Assembly (NCBI RefSeq): GCF_048544455.1
Contig: NC_133534.1
Coordinates: 39,308,217-39,372,216, forward strand
Direction of reading: 5' to 3'
DNA length: 64,000 bases
DNA from: Silene latifolia
Lineage: Eukaryota > Streptophyta > Magnoliopsida > Caryophyllales > Caryophyllaceae
Below, in pieces: positions 24,438 through 35,231 of this stretch. The notes under the pieces are model-generated. The model did no database searches and was not told where the DNA came from. It saw nothing but the letters and a program-made list of their open reading frames with translations. Position numbers and translations under genes: made by a program. Position 1 is the first letter of the stretch. Each line of letters begins with the position of its first letter.

Positions 24438-26493
24438 AATCTCCCCAAACCAAACCTTTACTCGTCCTCGAGTAAACTAAATGCAAACTAATGGAACGGA
24501 AAAGATAACTCAGAGCTAGCTACAAATGCCCACTTAAACCAATTTAATGCAAGCAACTAACACTTATAGCAAACAGTCAAATGCAAACGAGTTGTAAGAT
24601 GTTTATAATAAAGCTGAACCGTCGACCTTGCAAGACCTTTAATAATGGACTCTCACGGGTCACTCTTCTCTCATGAAGCAAAGGGTGAACATATATATGT
24701 AAGAGAGAAAGAAAAATAGTCGCTCACCTAGACTACGACCCACATAAATATGCATGCAACTAATATGATAGACAATTTTAGCTACCGTACACACATTCCA
24801 ACCAAACCAGGTCCTATCAGAGCCGAGGGCTTACAAAAATATGGTAAAGTGAGGCAATGGGTAAGAAAAGGCAAAACATTCATGGGGATGTGGAGGTATA
24901 GGTGATCAAGCTAGTACCTAAACAAAACCATATAACAACATCCATTTTCAACTCAATTATAGAATTAAGCACAATGCCCTTCATTTGGCACAAAACTCAC
25001 CAAACCGAACTGAAAATACTCCTCAAATGATATAGATAAAGCATAGGAGCGAAACCGTCTCATCAAACAACATTTTTTTCGAAATCTTTTTTTCTTCATT
25101 CTTTTTCGGTTTCTTCTTTTCTTTTCTTTTTCCGAATTCCTTTTTCAAATTCTTTTTTTTTTTCTTTTTTTTTTCTTTTTCACGTCTTTTTTTTTCATCA
25201 TCCTCCTTTTCTTCATAAATTACCAACTCCGAATCAACAGAATACGAGCCAAACTTGGCACAATGAAATATATACCGCAAAACATATACTAAACTAGCTT
25301 GACAAGGCAGGCTAAATTTGGGATGTAGCTAAGGGTCAACAGGCAAATTTGGCTAATGTGGAGTTAAATGGGTAAAAATGAAAGAAAGAGAAATTGTAAG
25401 CACCTCCATGCATGTGACACCAACCACTAACCTGAATGTATGTAGGCAAAAAGCAATTGAATTTCATATACGTGCAATTTGATGATACATGTTATGCAAA
25501 GAGTAACTACTCACAATCCTACATGAAACCGGTCACAAATGACACCAGTTTATACGGCTCTAATTCCTTAGAATTTATAAGTAGGTTGCCAAAATTTCAG
25601 GTCAAGTCTATTCGTTCAGCTAAATTTTAACATTAACTCGTAGATATGTAAAAAGACAATGCTAAAAAGAATAATAGTTTGTTGCAAGGCTTAAGCAAAA
25701 AGACAATTATAGTGCAATTTCATCACTAGAATCCATCGTTCCGACTCAACTTATATGCTAAAATAAACGTGAAATTTTTTGAATTTTTAACAATTTTTAT
25801 GAGATTTTTTATTTTAATAAGAATAAACAACATTGCAAACGGAAATGCAATAAACGTGAAACAGAAATGCAATAAAAACAACATGCAGACAGAGATATGG
25901 ATGCATAACCTCCCCAAACCAAACCGTACAATGCCCTCATTGTACCAAAACATGGAAAGGAAACGCAAACTAAAAGAGAAAGAGAGTAAATGCGGAAAAC
26001 TTACAAGATTGCGCGAATAAAGGACCTCCCCAAACCGACCATAAACATGGGAGGTTGCTAAAGGCCCGGAATACCGTCTCAGGATGCAAATCCAAGTCAA
26101 AAGCACTCGATGGTACTCGAACAGTGGTCGATCGAGTGAATGGGCATCCAAAACTGCTCGATCGAGAAGAATAGCAGTCGATCGAGTAGTTCTCTCTTTG
26201 CAGGTGCTCGATCGAGTAAAATAATCACTCGATCGAGTGGATTTAACAACAAAAGTGCTCGATCGAGTACAAAAAGTACTCGATCGAGTAATCTCCAGTG
26301 TTTTCCTGCAAAACGCAAATAAAAACAGCCCGCAAACTAACTAGACAAGCATACTGAGATCGTCTATGGTATGAAAACCATTTATTACAACTAAAATGAA
26401 ATAAAAAGAAAAATAAATTCTCCGGGTTGCCTCCCGGGTTGCGCTAGCTTCAGTCAGGTCCCAGCTCGACCTTCTTTCTCAACAGCTCTCTAA
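24438..26493 (-). other. Athila-C 3' non-coding region
   Basis: Polypurine tract at 24438-24457, T/C-rich tract at 25070-25210, second CCTCCCCAAACC block at 25909-25920. No frame is supported. Apparent frames over 25023-25280 and 25726-26151 are low-complexity or shadow. Confidence 0.7.
26104..26290. repeat. Palindrome cluster downstream of the Athila-C frame
   Basis: Eight copies or half copies, two ending as CGATCGAGAAG or CGAACAG variants. It is the positional equivalent of 17946-18132 in Athila-B. Confidence 0.85.
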
Positions 26494-27585
26494 TTAGTCA
26501 TAATCAAAATAGCTCAAAGCGCGCAGCATTAAATCATAAATCTGCGCATGTGCTACACAGAACTGTAAGTAGCACCACAGTGGAATAAAGAAATAGGAAA
26601 TAAAATTGTACAACTGTTTAAGCCTAACAAATTTCCTATGTGAGCTCCTAAATTTATCAACATAATAAAGGAGCGCAGGAGCAATTGACAATAAGTTAGG
26701 GCTCCGTTTTAGATTAACAAAATTGAAAGGACAAGGACGGTGAAAATTCGTTAAATTAAACATCCACATGGGAGGGGGTATAGCATTAAAAGCACGAGTC
26801 AAACGAGGTAGCGTACTTTGAATATTAACAATAATAAAACCATCGCTAATTACCTCAGGTAGGTTGCTCTCAACGATGGAATCATAAATAAAGGAATTTA
26901 TTACCTCTTCCGCGCTATGAGCAATTACCGACTCAGTTGTCCTTTCGTCGCCCTCAGCGGAATTCGTCCCGTAAATCGCGGCCTCAAGTGCATCCAACTC
27001 GGCTTTGAATAGGGGAGACTCACCATAACCATTGTCATCATCAAAATCATCGTCTAAAACAAACCCAAGCAACAAATCATTGCTCTCGCTGGCCAACTCA
27101 CTCGATCGAGCAGAATTATCACTCGATCGAGTACTTTCCTCCTGATTTTCACTCGATCGAGTGATTTGAACTACTCGATCGACTGGTTCTTCTGGAAGTT
27201 CACTTGATCGACTATTGTAAGTCACTCGATCGAGTGATTCTTCCTGTACAGCGCTGAAATCGTCGTGTAAACTTTTGAAGTATGATAGAAATTCGTCATC
27301 CGAGTCATAAAAATCATCCTCAGCATTGGGCAACACGGTTTCTTCATGGGAAGGACCGCTCTCAGTGAAGTACACCTCTTCTGGTTGCCAACTATCTGAC
27401 TCAGCAGCTAGCTGAGCTATTTGTGACTCCACCTCAATGAATTGAGCTTCCATGCGTCTATCACTCTCTTGCCTTTTGGATGCAAGTATTTCCAACAAAG
27501 ATTTGACTCTCCGCAATCTCTTCTTTTCGTATATCGGGAGGATCTTGTTGCGGTGGCCATTGATAGGGTGGATGTGGCGGCACAA
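26494..27585 (-). CDS. Athila-C single frame, gag-tail-like with hydrophobic end
   Basis: 363 open codons. The N-terminal part has basic and helical text (KKRLRRVKSLLEILASKRQESDRR, in two blocks) and MEAQFIEVESQIAQLAAES, which resembles the coiled-coil gag tail upstream of Athila protease. The middle is acidic, with repeated TRSS, ARSS and LDRV words from the palindromes. The C-terminal third loses gag resemblance and ends with an aromatic hydrophobic stretch (FISYFFIPLWCYLQFCVA) that could be one membrane segment, recalling an env-like tail. No protease or RT motif is present. The upstream zinc-knuckle region (about 27600-27720) seems degenerate and in another frame, so the true start is uncertain. 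Function unknown. Confidence 0.55.
   Translation of the reverse strand: MCRHIHPINGHRNKILPIYEKKRLRRVKSLLEILASKRQESDRRMEAQFIEVESQIAQLAAESDSWQPEEVYFTESGPSHEETVLPNAEDDFYDSDDEFLSYFKSLHDDFSAVQEESLDRVTYNSRSSELPEEPVDRVVQITRSSENQEESTRSSDNSARSSELASESNDLLLGFVLDDDFDDDNGYGESPLFKAELDALEAAIYGTNSAEGDERTTESVIAHSAEEVINSFIYDSIVESNLPEVISDGFIIVNIQSTLPRLTRAFNAIPPPMWMFNLTNFHRPCPFNFVNLKRSPNLLSIAPALLYYVDKFRSSHRKFVRLKQLYNFISYFFIPLWCYLQFCVAHAQIYDLMLRALSYFDYD
27108..27236. repeat. Palindrome cluster inside the Athila-C frame
   Basis: Six copies, encoding in minus-strand frame SLDRV, RSS, VDRV, ITRSS, STRSS and ARSS words. Two copies carry CGATCGAC or TTGATCGAC arms. Confidence 0.88.
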
Positions 27586-27903
27586 CTACGGGGGAATGGC
27601 TAACACGTCCCCAACGCTTGAACTTGTGGATGCGTCATTTTTGCCATACAAAGAATCGCATTGTGCTCGGCAGAACCACATCTCCGCATGAGAAATCACC
27701 TGCTACGCCATATAATGGGACATAGGTGATGGGTCAAAGGTACGCAAGCCTTCCCTTTGACGATCTTTCACCTAGAACTGTCTAGGTAGTACCTGTAAGG
27801 CCTATCAAAACAACACTCAAGGAAAAAGATAAGAACTGCCTCAAGGGAAAAATCCCCTGAGGCTAAAAACAGACAGAATTAAACAAATAAATAAATAGTT
27901 GCC

Positions 27904-27921
27904 TCCCCGGCAACGGAGCCA
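27904..27921 (-). promoter_or_regulatory. Athila-C primer binding site
   Basis: The minus strand reads TGGCTCCGTTGCCGGGGA, one mismatch from TGGCGCCGTTGCCGGGGA (tRNA-Asp type, usual for Athila). It lies five bases inside the 5' LTR. Confidence 0.85.
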
Positions 27922-27926
27922 AAATT

Positions 27927-29371
27927 TGATACGGTCGTTTCTGTACCAAAAATAAATACCTAAATATAACTAACAGAAGCTAGCGATAAGTAGGGTCGAT
28001 CTCCACAGGGAGGCAGTCACTATTCACTTGTCTACTCGGTCTGTCTGATGTCACAGTCTGGGGATTTGAAATGTTTTGACTAGACTAAAGAGACTAAGGT
28101 AAGAGGGAAATGAATAAGAGGAAATAAAGGAGAAATATGCTAGGAATCGGTCTACCGTGGCAGCTACACTATCGGGTCAACTGAGTCGATTAAATTATTG
28201 ATAAGAAGAGAGAGGTCGTCACCTTTCGGTCCTTAAACCTACGATTATACCCTTTCGGTCTCCAATCGCCCTAGGGTCTCCCTAACTTAGCTTTCGCCCT
28301 AATTAGGTATCACCTATTGTAATTAAGCAAGTCTTCCCTTCCAATATTTCGATCCAGGTCGGGGGTAACTAAATAAATCGGTCTCCTGCATGCATTCATT
28401 CAACCTAATGACAATTATATTGCTTAATACAATTCTTATCGCGAAACTAATCTAATCATGTCAATCCTAACATATATTGCTACCACGGCTTCCCTAGTCC
28501 TAACATATTATAGGAATTAGCTAGACATAATTAATTAAAGAACATAAATAAATAAGAGAGGAAGAGAAATAAACATTAAATTAAAGAGGAAAAGGGAGAG
28601 AAATGTTACTAAAATAAATCCGGAATTAAGGAACAAAGTAGGAGCAACAAAAGTAACGTAAGTGGTGTGTGTGGGAGAGTTACAAATGACGTCTCCCCTT
28701 CCTATTTATAAGAAAATAGGAATTATTTAACCTAATTGACGGAAATAAACTAAAAAGCCCAAGCCCGTAAGAGAATCCACTCGATCGAGTAAACTAGAGC
28801 TTAAACCACTCGATCGAGTAGAAAATCTACTCGATCGAGTAAATCCTAAAATGCAACTACTCGATCGAGTAGAAAAAGGACTCGATCGAGTAAAATTGTA
28901 CTCGATCGAGTACTTTCCAGCAACAATTTCCTGCTTTGCGCACTGAACTTCAAACGGCTGTCATTTCTTCGTTACTTGGGCAAACAGGGATATTCCGGTG
29001 GCGTTGGAAAGATAAGAGGACAAGCTTTCATCTCCAATTGGAATCACCTTAATATAAGTTATAGAACTCGAGATATGGCTCTTCAAAGTAGGCACTAGCA
29101 ATTTGAAGTTCTTCCTTTGCTCGCCTAGCTATCTTTCTTCTTTGCGCATCTCAAAATAGCTACATTCCCGCTCCAAATCCACTCTTCCTCCAAATGCATG
29201 CCAAACGGACGGTAAAAGGCTTGATTTCACTACTTTCTGGTTCATTCCTGCAAATAAGACAAAACAAACCAAAGTAGCATATTCGGGGCATTTCGTAGCA
29301 TAAACTACGATAAAAGCATGGAAATACGTGCATGAAAAGGCCTAAAAAGACTATATAAAATGCACGTATCA
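27927..29371 (-). repeat. Athila-C 5' LTR
   Basis: 1445 bp, the same ends as the 3' LTR. Compared with the partner it lacks one palindrome and its spacer near 28790 and a 27-bp segment near 28135. Confidence 0.92.
28779..28912. repeat. Palindrome cluster in Athila-C 5' LTR
   Basis: Six copies, all with a complete CTCGATCGAG core. The order matches 23821-23978 except that one unit is missing at the left end. Confidence 0.9.
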
Positions 29372-29376
29372 CCCTC
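29372..29376 (+). repeat. Right target-site duplication of Athila-C (CCCTC)
   Basis: Identical to 22937-22941. It is part of a gag codon pair (Glu-Gly) in Athila-B. Confidence 0.95.
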
Positions 29377-30080
29377 CATGCCGCATCTACCGCATATCTC
29401 CACATGCTCAGTAATTGCACAAATTTGTGCATGCTCACCCATAGCCTCCGTAATCTCCACATTACTTAGACTTTTGCTAGGACTCTCCACTTCAGCTGCT
29501 ACCAACTCGTTAACTTGCCTCCTTCCTTGGGGATTTCCATATTCGGCAACATGGATGGCTATCTCCTCAATAAGACGCCACCCTTGATCATCCTCCACAT
29601 TTTTCGTGAATCTCCCCTTAGCTACACTATCAAGGATAACTCTCTGGTTTCGATATAACCCGTTGTAGAATTGGGTACATAGGAACCAGCGCTTGAAACC
29701 GTGATGAGGCACAGAATGGACGAGCTTCTTGAACCTAGTCCAATTCCCATCCAAGTCTTCGGTGGGCAATTGCTCGAATGAAGTAATCTGAGCTCTCAAC
29801 GCATTCCCGGGCATCATCAGCTAAAGAGAAGGGAAAGAGAACTCCCTTCACTCTATCTTGTGTCACCCCATCAGCAAGAGGAATGGTAGAGCAATACTCT
29901 GTAAATAACTCTATGTGCCTGCACGGATCTTCTTCAGGTACCCCCCCTGAAGAGATTTCTCTCGACCAGCTGTATGTAGGATGGGTGGATTCCGAAAGTT
30001 CCTGATTCAGTAGTAGGTAGTAAGAAACCTTTTGGAAGGGAATCCACGTTAGGCTCTGAATGGCTGGCTATATTCGGCAT
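29377..30080 (-). pseudogene. Athila-B gag, first part, cut inside the zinc knuckle
   Basis: A start at 30080 (MPNIASHSE) is plausible. Fragments of the gag domain follow in different frames (EDPCRHIELFTEYC, then FPFSLADDA, then the open frame 29377-29817 with FKKLVHSVPHHGFKRWFLCTQ). The last codons give CGRCGMEG, the first two Cys of a CCHC knuckle. The missing His and Cys follow at 22936. Frameshifts lie near 29820-29990. Gag would coat the RNA. This copy is doubly broken. Confidence 0.8.
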
Positions 30081-30244
30081 CCTAGCAGATAGAATTTACA
30101 GACTGGAGCAGGTATGATAATGTTCTCTTTCTAGAACAGATATCCTGCAGAGTAATCAAAAACTTTGCAAAAATGAGATCAGTCAAGGAATAAATTCCTT
30201 GAGACGAAAGACAAACTTAAATAAAGCAACAAAATTACGCCACC

Positions 30245-30262
30245 TCCCCGGCAACGGCGCCA
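30245..30262 (-). promoter_or_regulatory. Athila-B primer binding site
   Basis: The minus strand reads TGGCGCCGTTGCCGGGGA, the tRNA-Asp-type site of Athila elements, five bases inside the 5' LTR. Confidence 0.9.
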
Positions 30263-30267
30263 ACATT

Positions 30268-31688
30268 TGACATGACAGTCGTGTACCTATAAAAAATAAT
30301 CAACTGGCTCTAACTAATATAGCTAGGGAAGTCGGGTCGATCTCCACAGGGAGATGGGAAAATGTCAGCTTTAACTAAGTTTGTCACGGTAACCAATTGG
30401 GGGGTTTTGATTTGGTTGTTCTAAACTAAAGAGAAAAAGGCAAGAGAATAAAGATTAAGCAAATAAGGAAGAAGCAGCTAAGACAGTCGGTTCACCATGA
30501 TCATTCAGTCAAGCAATCTAGGTCTCAGGTCAATGCAAATATAGTCTATGGGGCAGTGAATATCTCCTCCCGGTCTCAATTCGCCCTAAAGCACAAATAG
30601 CTTAGCTTCCGCACTCACTACAGTGCCCTAATGTTCGCTACGAGTCTCACCCTTTCCACCCTTTCGGTCCAGGTCAAGGTTTACTAAGATTAAATGCCTA
30701 ATTGCGTCGACTCAATTAGATAGATATAATTAATTATAGCGATTAACAGCAAAGACTACACAAGCATAAAACCTAATACGGCGATTACTATTCCTTCATA
30801 ATCATGGATTCCCTAGTCTTAGCAAGAGGGAATTAGCTACACATCATTATCGAATCAACAACAATAACATATAGATAATAGGAATTAAACATGATAATAA
30901 TAAACAAGATGAATTCAAATAAGCAATCGCAGAAATAAAGGAAGAGAAAGAAGTATTAGCAATAAAATGAATTAAGAACAAGAACTAAGAATTAAAAAGG
31001 AAAAATAGTACCGATTACAAGTTCCGAATTCGAGCAATAGAATAGGAAAGAGTAGAGTAAAAAGAAGCAGTGAGTAAAGATGATCTGCGTAAAGAAGAAG
31101 TGAGAAGGAGTTACGCAGTCTACTCCCTAAAGTAGCACACGAAATCTCCCCTAAACCTAATCCAAAAGCCTAATTACAAAAGCCCATACGAAAATAGGCG
31201 GAAAAACATAATTACAGGACAAAACAACTCAATCGAGTGGAATAAAACCGCTCGATCGAGTAACTAAGCAACAAACCCTTCGATCGAGTGGTTATAAACC
31301 ACTCGATCGAGTAACTCCTTATAATGCCTTCTCGATTGAGTAATATTTATGCTTGATCGTGTGATCTTCATGGATTAAAGCATTTGATCGACTAGAAAAG
31401 TAGTCGATCGAGCTATTTTGGCACGTTAGGCACTATGACACCTTCCGAAATCAGCTCACGCGTCTTCAAAGTGATAGATTCTAAGCTTCGATTCCTTGTT
31501 CTCCATAAATGTATGCAAATGGGATGAGTTTGGGCTTGATTTATCTTCTTTTCGGTTTCAACCTGCAACTTACATAAGACAAACCAAAGTAGACTGTTCG
31601 GGGGTATTTGTAGCTAGATACCACGTAAAATAGTACAGAAATGCGTGTAAAAAAGGGGGTAAAAACCTTATATAAAATACACGCATCA
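30268..31688 (-). repeat. Athila-B 5' LTR
   Basis: 1421 bp, plus-strand ends TGACATGACAG and ACACGCATCA, matching 14914-16350. It directly borders Ogre leader sequence at 31689. Confidence 0.9.
31227..31413. repeat. Palindrome cluster in Athila-B 5' LTR
   Basis: Eight copies or near copies. Several show C-to-T changes in one arm (ACTCAATCGAGT, CTCGATTGAG, TTGATCG) compared with the sister LTR. Confidence 0.85.
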
Positions 31689-31718
31689 GTCGTCAATCTC
31701 TTATCCAGTTTTTTCAAG

Positions 31719-33183
31719 ATGCCTAGAACTAGTCACGCAAGTGTCAATGGACAACCACCGAATGGTAATGATCTAATCCTAGCCGCGTTAACTCGTCTCC
31801 AAGCTAGCCAAGACAAAGTTTATAATCGCCTCAACTTAGTTGAGGGCCGAATTGTTGCTGTAGAAACTAGGTTGCCTCCTGCAGAAAATGAAGTGCCTCA
31901 TGATTTTGTGAATGACTTCGCGAATGAAAATCACCCCCTTTTGTGGGAGCACAAGAGGTCAACCCTCCCGTAGGTCTGACTGAAGCTGAAAAACGACTCC
32001 AATATTTGGAGGAACAACTGATGTACCTCAAAGGGGATGATATCTATAGGGAAAACAATCGCAAGTATGAGGCCGTGAGTTCCAAATTGCCAACCAACTT
32101 CAACATGACGGATATCCCGAAATTCAAGAATCACGAAAACCCTTTGAACCATATCCGTGCTTTCAAGGATTATATGTCTATCAAAGGCATTAAACCCGAG
32201 GTGTTCTTAAGGATCTTTCCTTCATCTCTTGACACCATTCCTAAGCAATGGCTCTATTCCCTAGAACACAAGAAAGATTGCCACCTGGGATGATGCCGCA
32301 ATCTAGTTCGCTAAGCAATATGCGGATAATGCTGAGATCCAAGTCAATATACGCACCTTAGAGGTTCTTACCCAAAATGATAAAGAAGGCTTCACCGACT
32401 TCCTAAGTAGGTGGAGGAAGACTAGTACCCAAATTGTCGAACGTCCAGATGAAGCTAATACCCTCGTGGAAAAATTCGTGGATAACTTATGGAGAACAAG
32501 GAATCATGTAAATCAAGACATGATTCGTGATTTATCTTCTTACTGCGAATATCATAGAGGTAAGGGACACGATACAGAAAAATGTTACAAGCTAAAACAT
32601 GTACTTCAAGACATGATTGAGGACGGTCGCCTACCAATACCGCCTGGAGGTAAGCCTAACAATACTCAAAATCCTCTTGGAGTTCCGATGATTACAAGTG
32701 AAGAATCTACCTTAGATTGTTCACACCTCATTTCTCCAGTCGAAGATGAGATCCATGCAATAGAAGATGAAGGGAACTACTCCACCATTTCCCCTACTAT
32801 CACCGACTTTATCGCATGGGGAAAGAGTGTGACTATGCAATTCTCAGAATTAGAAAGTGTAGTGGCAATCCTACGTAATCCAAGTATCACACCCAAAGAA
32901 CGTGCGCCACTAAATCTCTCTAAAAATGTTACAATGCAAGAAGTAATAGCTGTGGTTGATGAATTAATCGACCAAATCGTCCAATTGGAGGCCGAAATCA
33001 TGAGGTTGAGAGAGCTTGCTACTGTCAATGGAGTATGGGCCGACGATGATGAAGATGAATACCTCACCGAACACTACCTAGTCAAAATCAGTGAGGAGAT
33101 AGTCCAAAATAGCGAGGACCAAGATATAGACCACCTTACTCATTCGGGCGTCCATATCAAAACATTTCCCAAAATGGTCCCAT
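31719..33183 (+). pseudogene. Ogre gag, broken
   Basis: The start MPRTSHASVNG is 30 bp after the Athila-B junction. The gag core (FNMTDIPKFKNHENPLNHIRAFKDYM, written here in full only as a family marker at 32098-32176) lies in a second frame. The reading returns to the first frame near 32280, where a TAG interrupts at 32304-32306. A CX2HX4HX4C finger (CEYHRGKGHDTEKC, 32544-32585) follows, the form used by Tat/Ogre gag. Two compensating frameshifts and one stop make this a pseudogene. The length of about 490 codons fits the family. Confidence 0.8.
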
Positions 33184-33189
33184 AGCAAA

Positions 33190-35231
33190 TGGTCCAATCA
33201 CCAATACCAACGTTGTCACGCAAAATGATAACGAAGATATCTCTAATGACCATTTACTAAAACAACTACAGAAGACAAAGGCTGATCTTTCAGTCTGGCA
33301 ACTAGTTGCAAGCTCGTTCCCACATCGCCAAGCTTTACTGCAAGCTTTGGCCAAATTAAACATGGCGCATAACTCCACACCCGATGACGTAGTCAACTTG
33401 GTCTCCAAGATTCGCCTAAGCTAATTAAGTAACCCTGTTACTTTCTCGGATGAAGATTTGCCACCATTCGGCGCTAGTCACAACTTGGCTCTATACATTA
33501 CTGTCATTTTCTTAAAGAAGAATGTGCCAATGACTTTGGTAGATGATGGCTCGGCAGTCAACGTCATACCATTGAAAACAGCGTATAAATTAGGCATGAA
33601 AGAGTCAGATTGGACCCCTACCAATCAAGGTGTTCGCGCATATGATGGTACATGACGAAAAATGGTAGGACTAGTTAACCTCACCATAGCCACAGGGCCA
33701 ATTGAACGAAAAGTTAACTTCCAAATAGTAGACATTGAAGCATCCTTCAACATACTTCTGGGAAGACCTTGGATTCACGCTTCCAAAGCGGTAACATCCA
33801 CCCTCCACCAAAAAATCAAGATCCCACTAGATGGTAAAGTGGTGACGATCACTTCGTCACCCATCAATGCGGTAATAGAAAAGAGGTCAAGCAACCAAGT
33901 ACTTGCAGATCCAGTATATGAGCTTGGGGGCTTCCATAACATAAACCTTATAGAGAGTGAGTTGGCACCTTTATATTTCTATCCCTACTCTAATTTACTG
34001 GTCAACCACATACTCAAATCTCAGGGATACTTCCCGGGAATGCCATTAAATCCTGTCCAAAGAAATACCTTTGCACCTTACAAAGAACGCAACTCGCAAA
34101 GGATACCACTAGGACTAGGATACAAACCCACCAAGGAGGAAGCCCTAGAAATTCTCACTCAATTCCAAAACCGCAAGAATGTGGGAATCCAAATGCGGCC
34201 CTACCTCCCTACCTTAAATGGATACTTCGTTAGAGAGGGGAATCAAGAACTCTTTCACGGATTTCTTGAGCCTTGGCACTACATAGGATATCAACTAGCT
34301 GGAATCGAGATCTTTCACGATTGCTACTTTATTCCCACATAAAACGTTCCTACCGTCAAGACTCGTCAAGCACCTTGCTTAGACAAACAAGCTGTTAGCT
34401 TACTATTTGGAGAAGATTGGTTTGTTAGAGCCGCGCAGGACGAGATCATTACCATGATACTTCAAGACGATCACTTCAACCCTACCGCTTTGATCACAGA
34501 AACTAATTCGAATCAACAGAAGGGATGGAGAAAATCGATCAAGTAGACGAACAACCAAGGAAGACTCTTCAAGCTCACCACTGGAGAAGGAGAGATGTTC
34601 AAAGGAGAACCAGAAGACGATGAATTCGAGTCAGAGTCAGAGTCGGAGTCCGAGTCGGAGTCTAGAGAAGTCCCTAGAGAGTCTCCTCCTATCGTCACTC
34701 CCACTCCCCTTGTTCCTCCTAGCTTAGCATCAAGTAATAACAGCAGTTCGGGAAATGTCCCAACAGCTATCCATTTACCGCCACTGACTACTGAACAGAT
34801 GGCCTCCTTGTTTCAACTATTTTCAAATTTTAATATGAATAAATCAGGCTTTGCTTACTCTTTGTGGTATTCTGAATGCAATTCTGTTTACGATGATAAT
34901 GAGGATGACCCAGACCCAGACTCAATCGAAATACCTCCTTACATAGCCAAAGAAATACTACAAGAGGGGGAAGGGGGCCCAGTTATAGAAAACACTGAAC
35001 CCATCAACATAGGAACCGAACTAGAACCCCAAGAACTTAGGATAGGGACGACCTTGAGCCCCGCCGAAAGGGCCAGTTTTATAGACCTCCTACACGAGTT
35101 CAAGAACGTTTTTACTTGGTCCTACAAAGACATGCCAGGGATCGACAGGGATATCGCAGAGCACAGAATCCCAATCAAACCAGGTTTCAAACCCGTAAAA
35201 ACAAAAGCTTCGTCGAATGAGGACAGAATAA
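33190..35231 (+). pseudogene. Ogre protease and linker to RT
   Basis: A single frame broken by stops at 33422, 33653, 34340 and 34544. Recognisable parts: QKTKADLSVWQLVA, then TFSDEDLPPFGASHN, the protease active site TLVDDGSAVNVIP (33539-33553 for VDDGS), the FNILLGRPWIH block, and a long acidic linker with a run of Glu-Ser dipeptides (34625-34665). Near the end SPAERASFIDLLHEFKNVFTWSYKDMPG marks the RT entry. A TAA at 35229 and a frameshift close it. The protease would cut the polyprotein. Confidence 0.82.

Larger units (their letters stand above)
22942..29371 (-). mobile_element. Athila-C: non-autonomous Athila-like element
   Basis: 6430 bp with a perfect CCCTC duplication. LTRs at 22942-24437 and 27927-29371 are nearly the same, apart from two indels and scattered substitutions. 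The 3.5-kb interior has a primer site, one 363-codon frame, a 3' region like that of Athila-B and a polypurine tract. It has no protease, RT, RNase H or integrase. It is the innermost and youngest layer of the nest and would depend on another Athila for enzymes. Confidence 0.92.
14914..31688 (-). mobile_element. Athila-B: Athila element inserted in the Ogre leader
   Basis: A minus-strand element with 5' LTR 30268-31688, primer site 30245-30262, gag, protease, RT, RNase H, integrase, a non-coding 3' region and 3' LTR 14914-16350. Flanks are GTCGA on the left (14909-14913) and GTCGT on the right (31689-31693), a target duplication with one mismatch. After removing Athila-C the element is about 10.3 kb, normal for Athila. 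Pol is full length in layout but carries several stops and shifts, so this copy cannot make its own proteins. Confidence 0.9.

Noticed and set aside
25023..25280. Lys/Glu-rich open frame
   Set aside because: It is the complement of a T/C-rich low-complexity tract found at the same place in Athila-B and Athila-D without a conserved frame.
30471..30490. tRNA gene near the Athila primer sites
   Set aside because: Only the 18-base tRNA 3' complement is present at the primer sites. No cloverleaf or internal promoter boxes are seen anywhere in the window.
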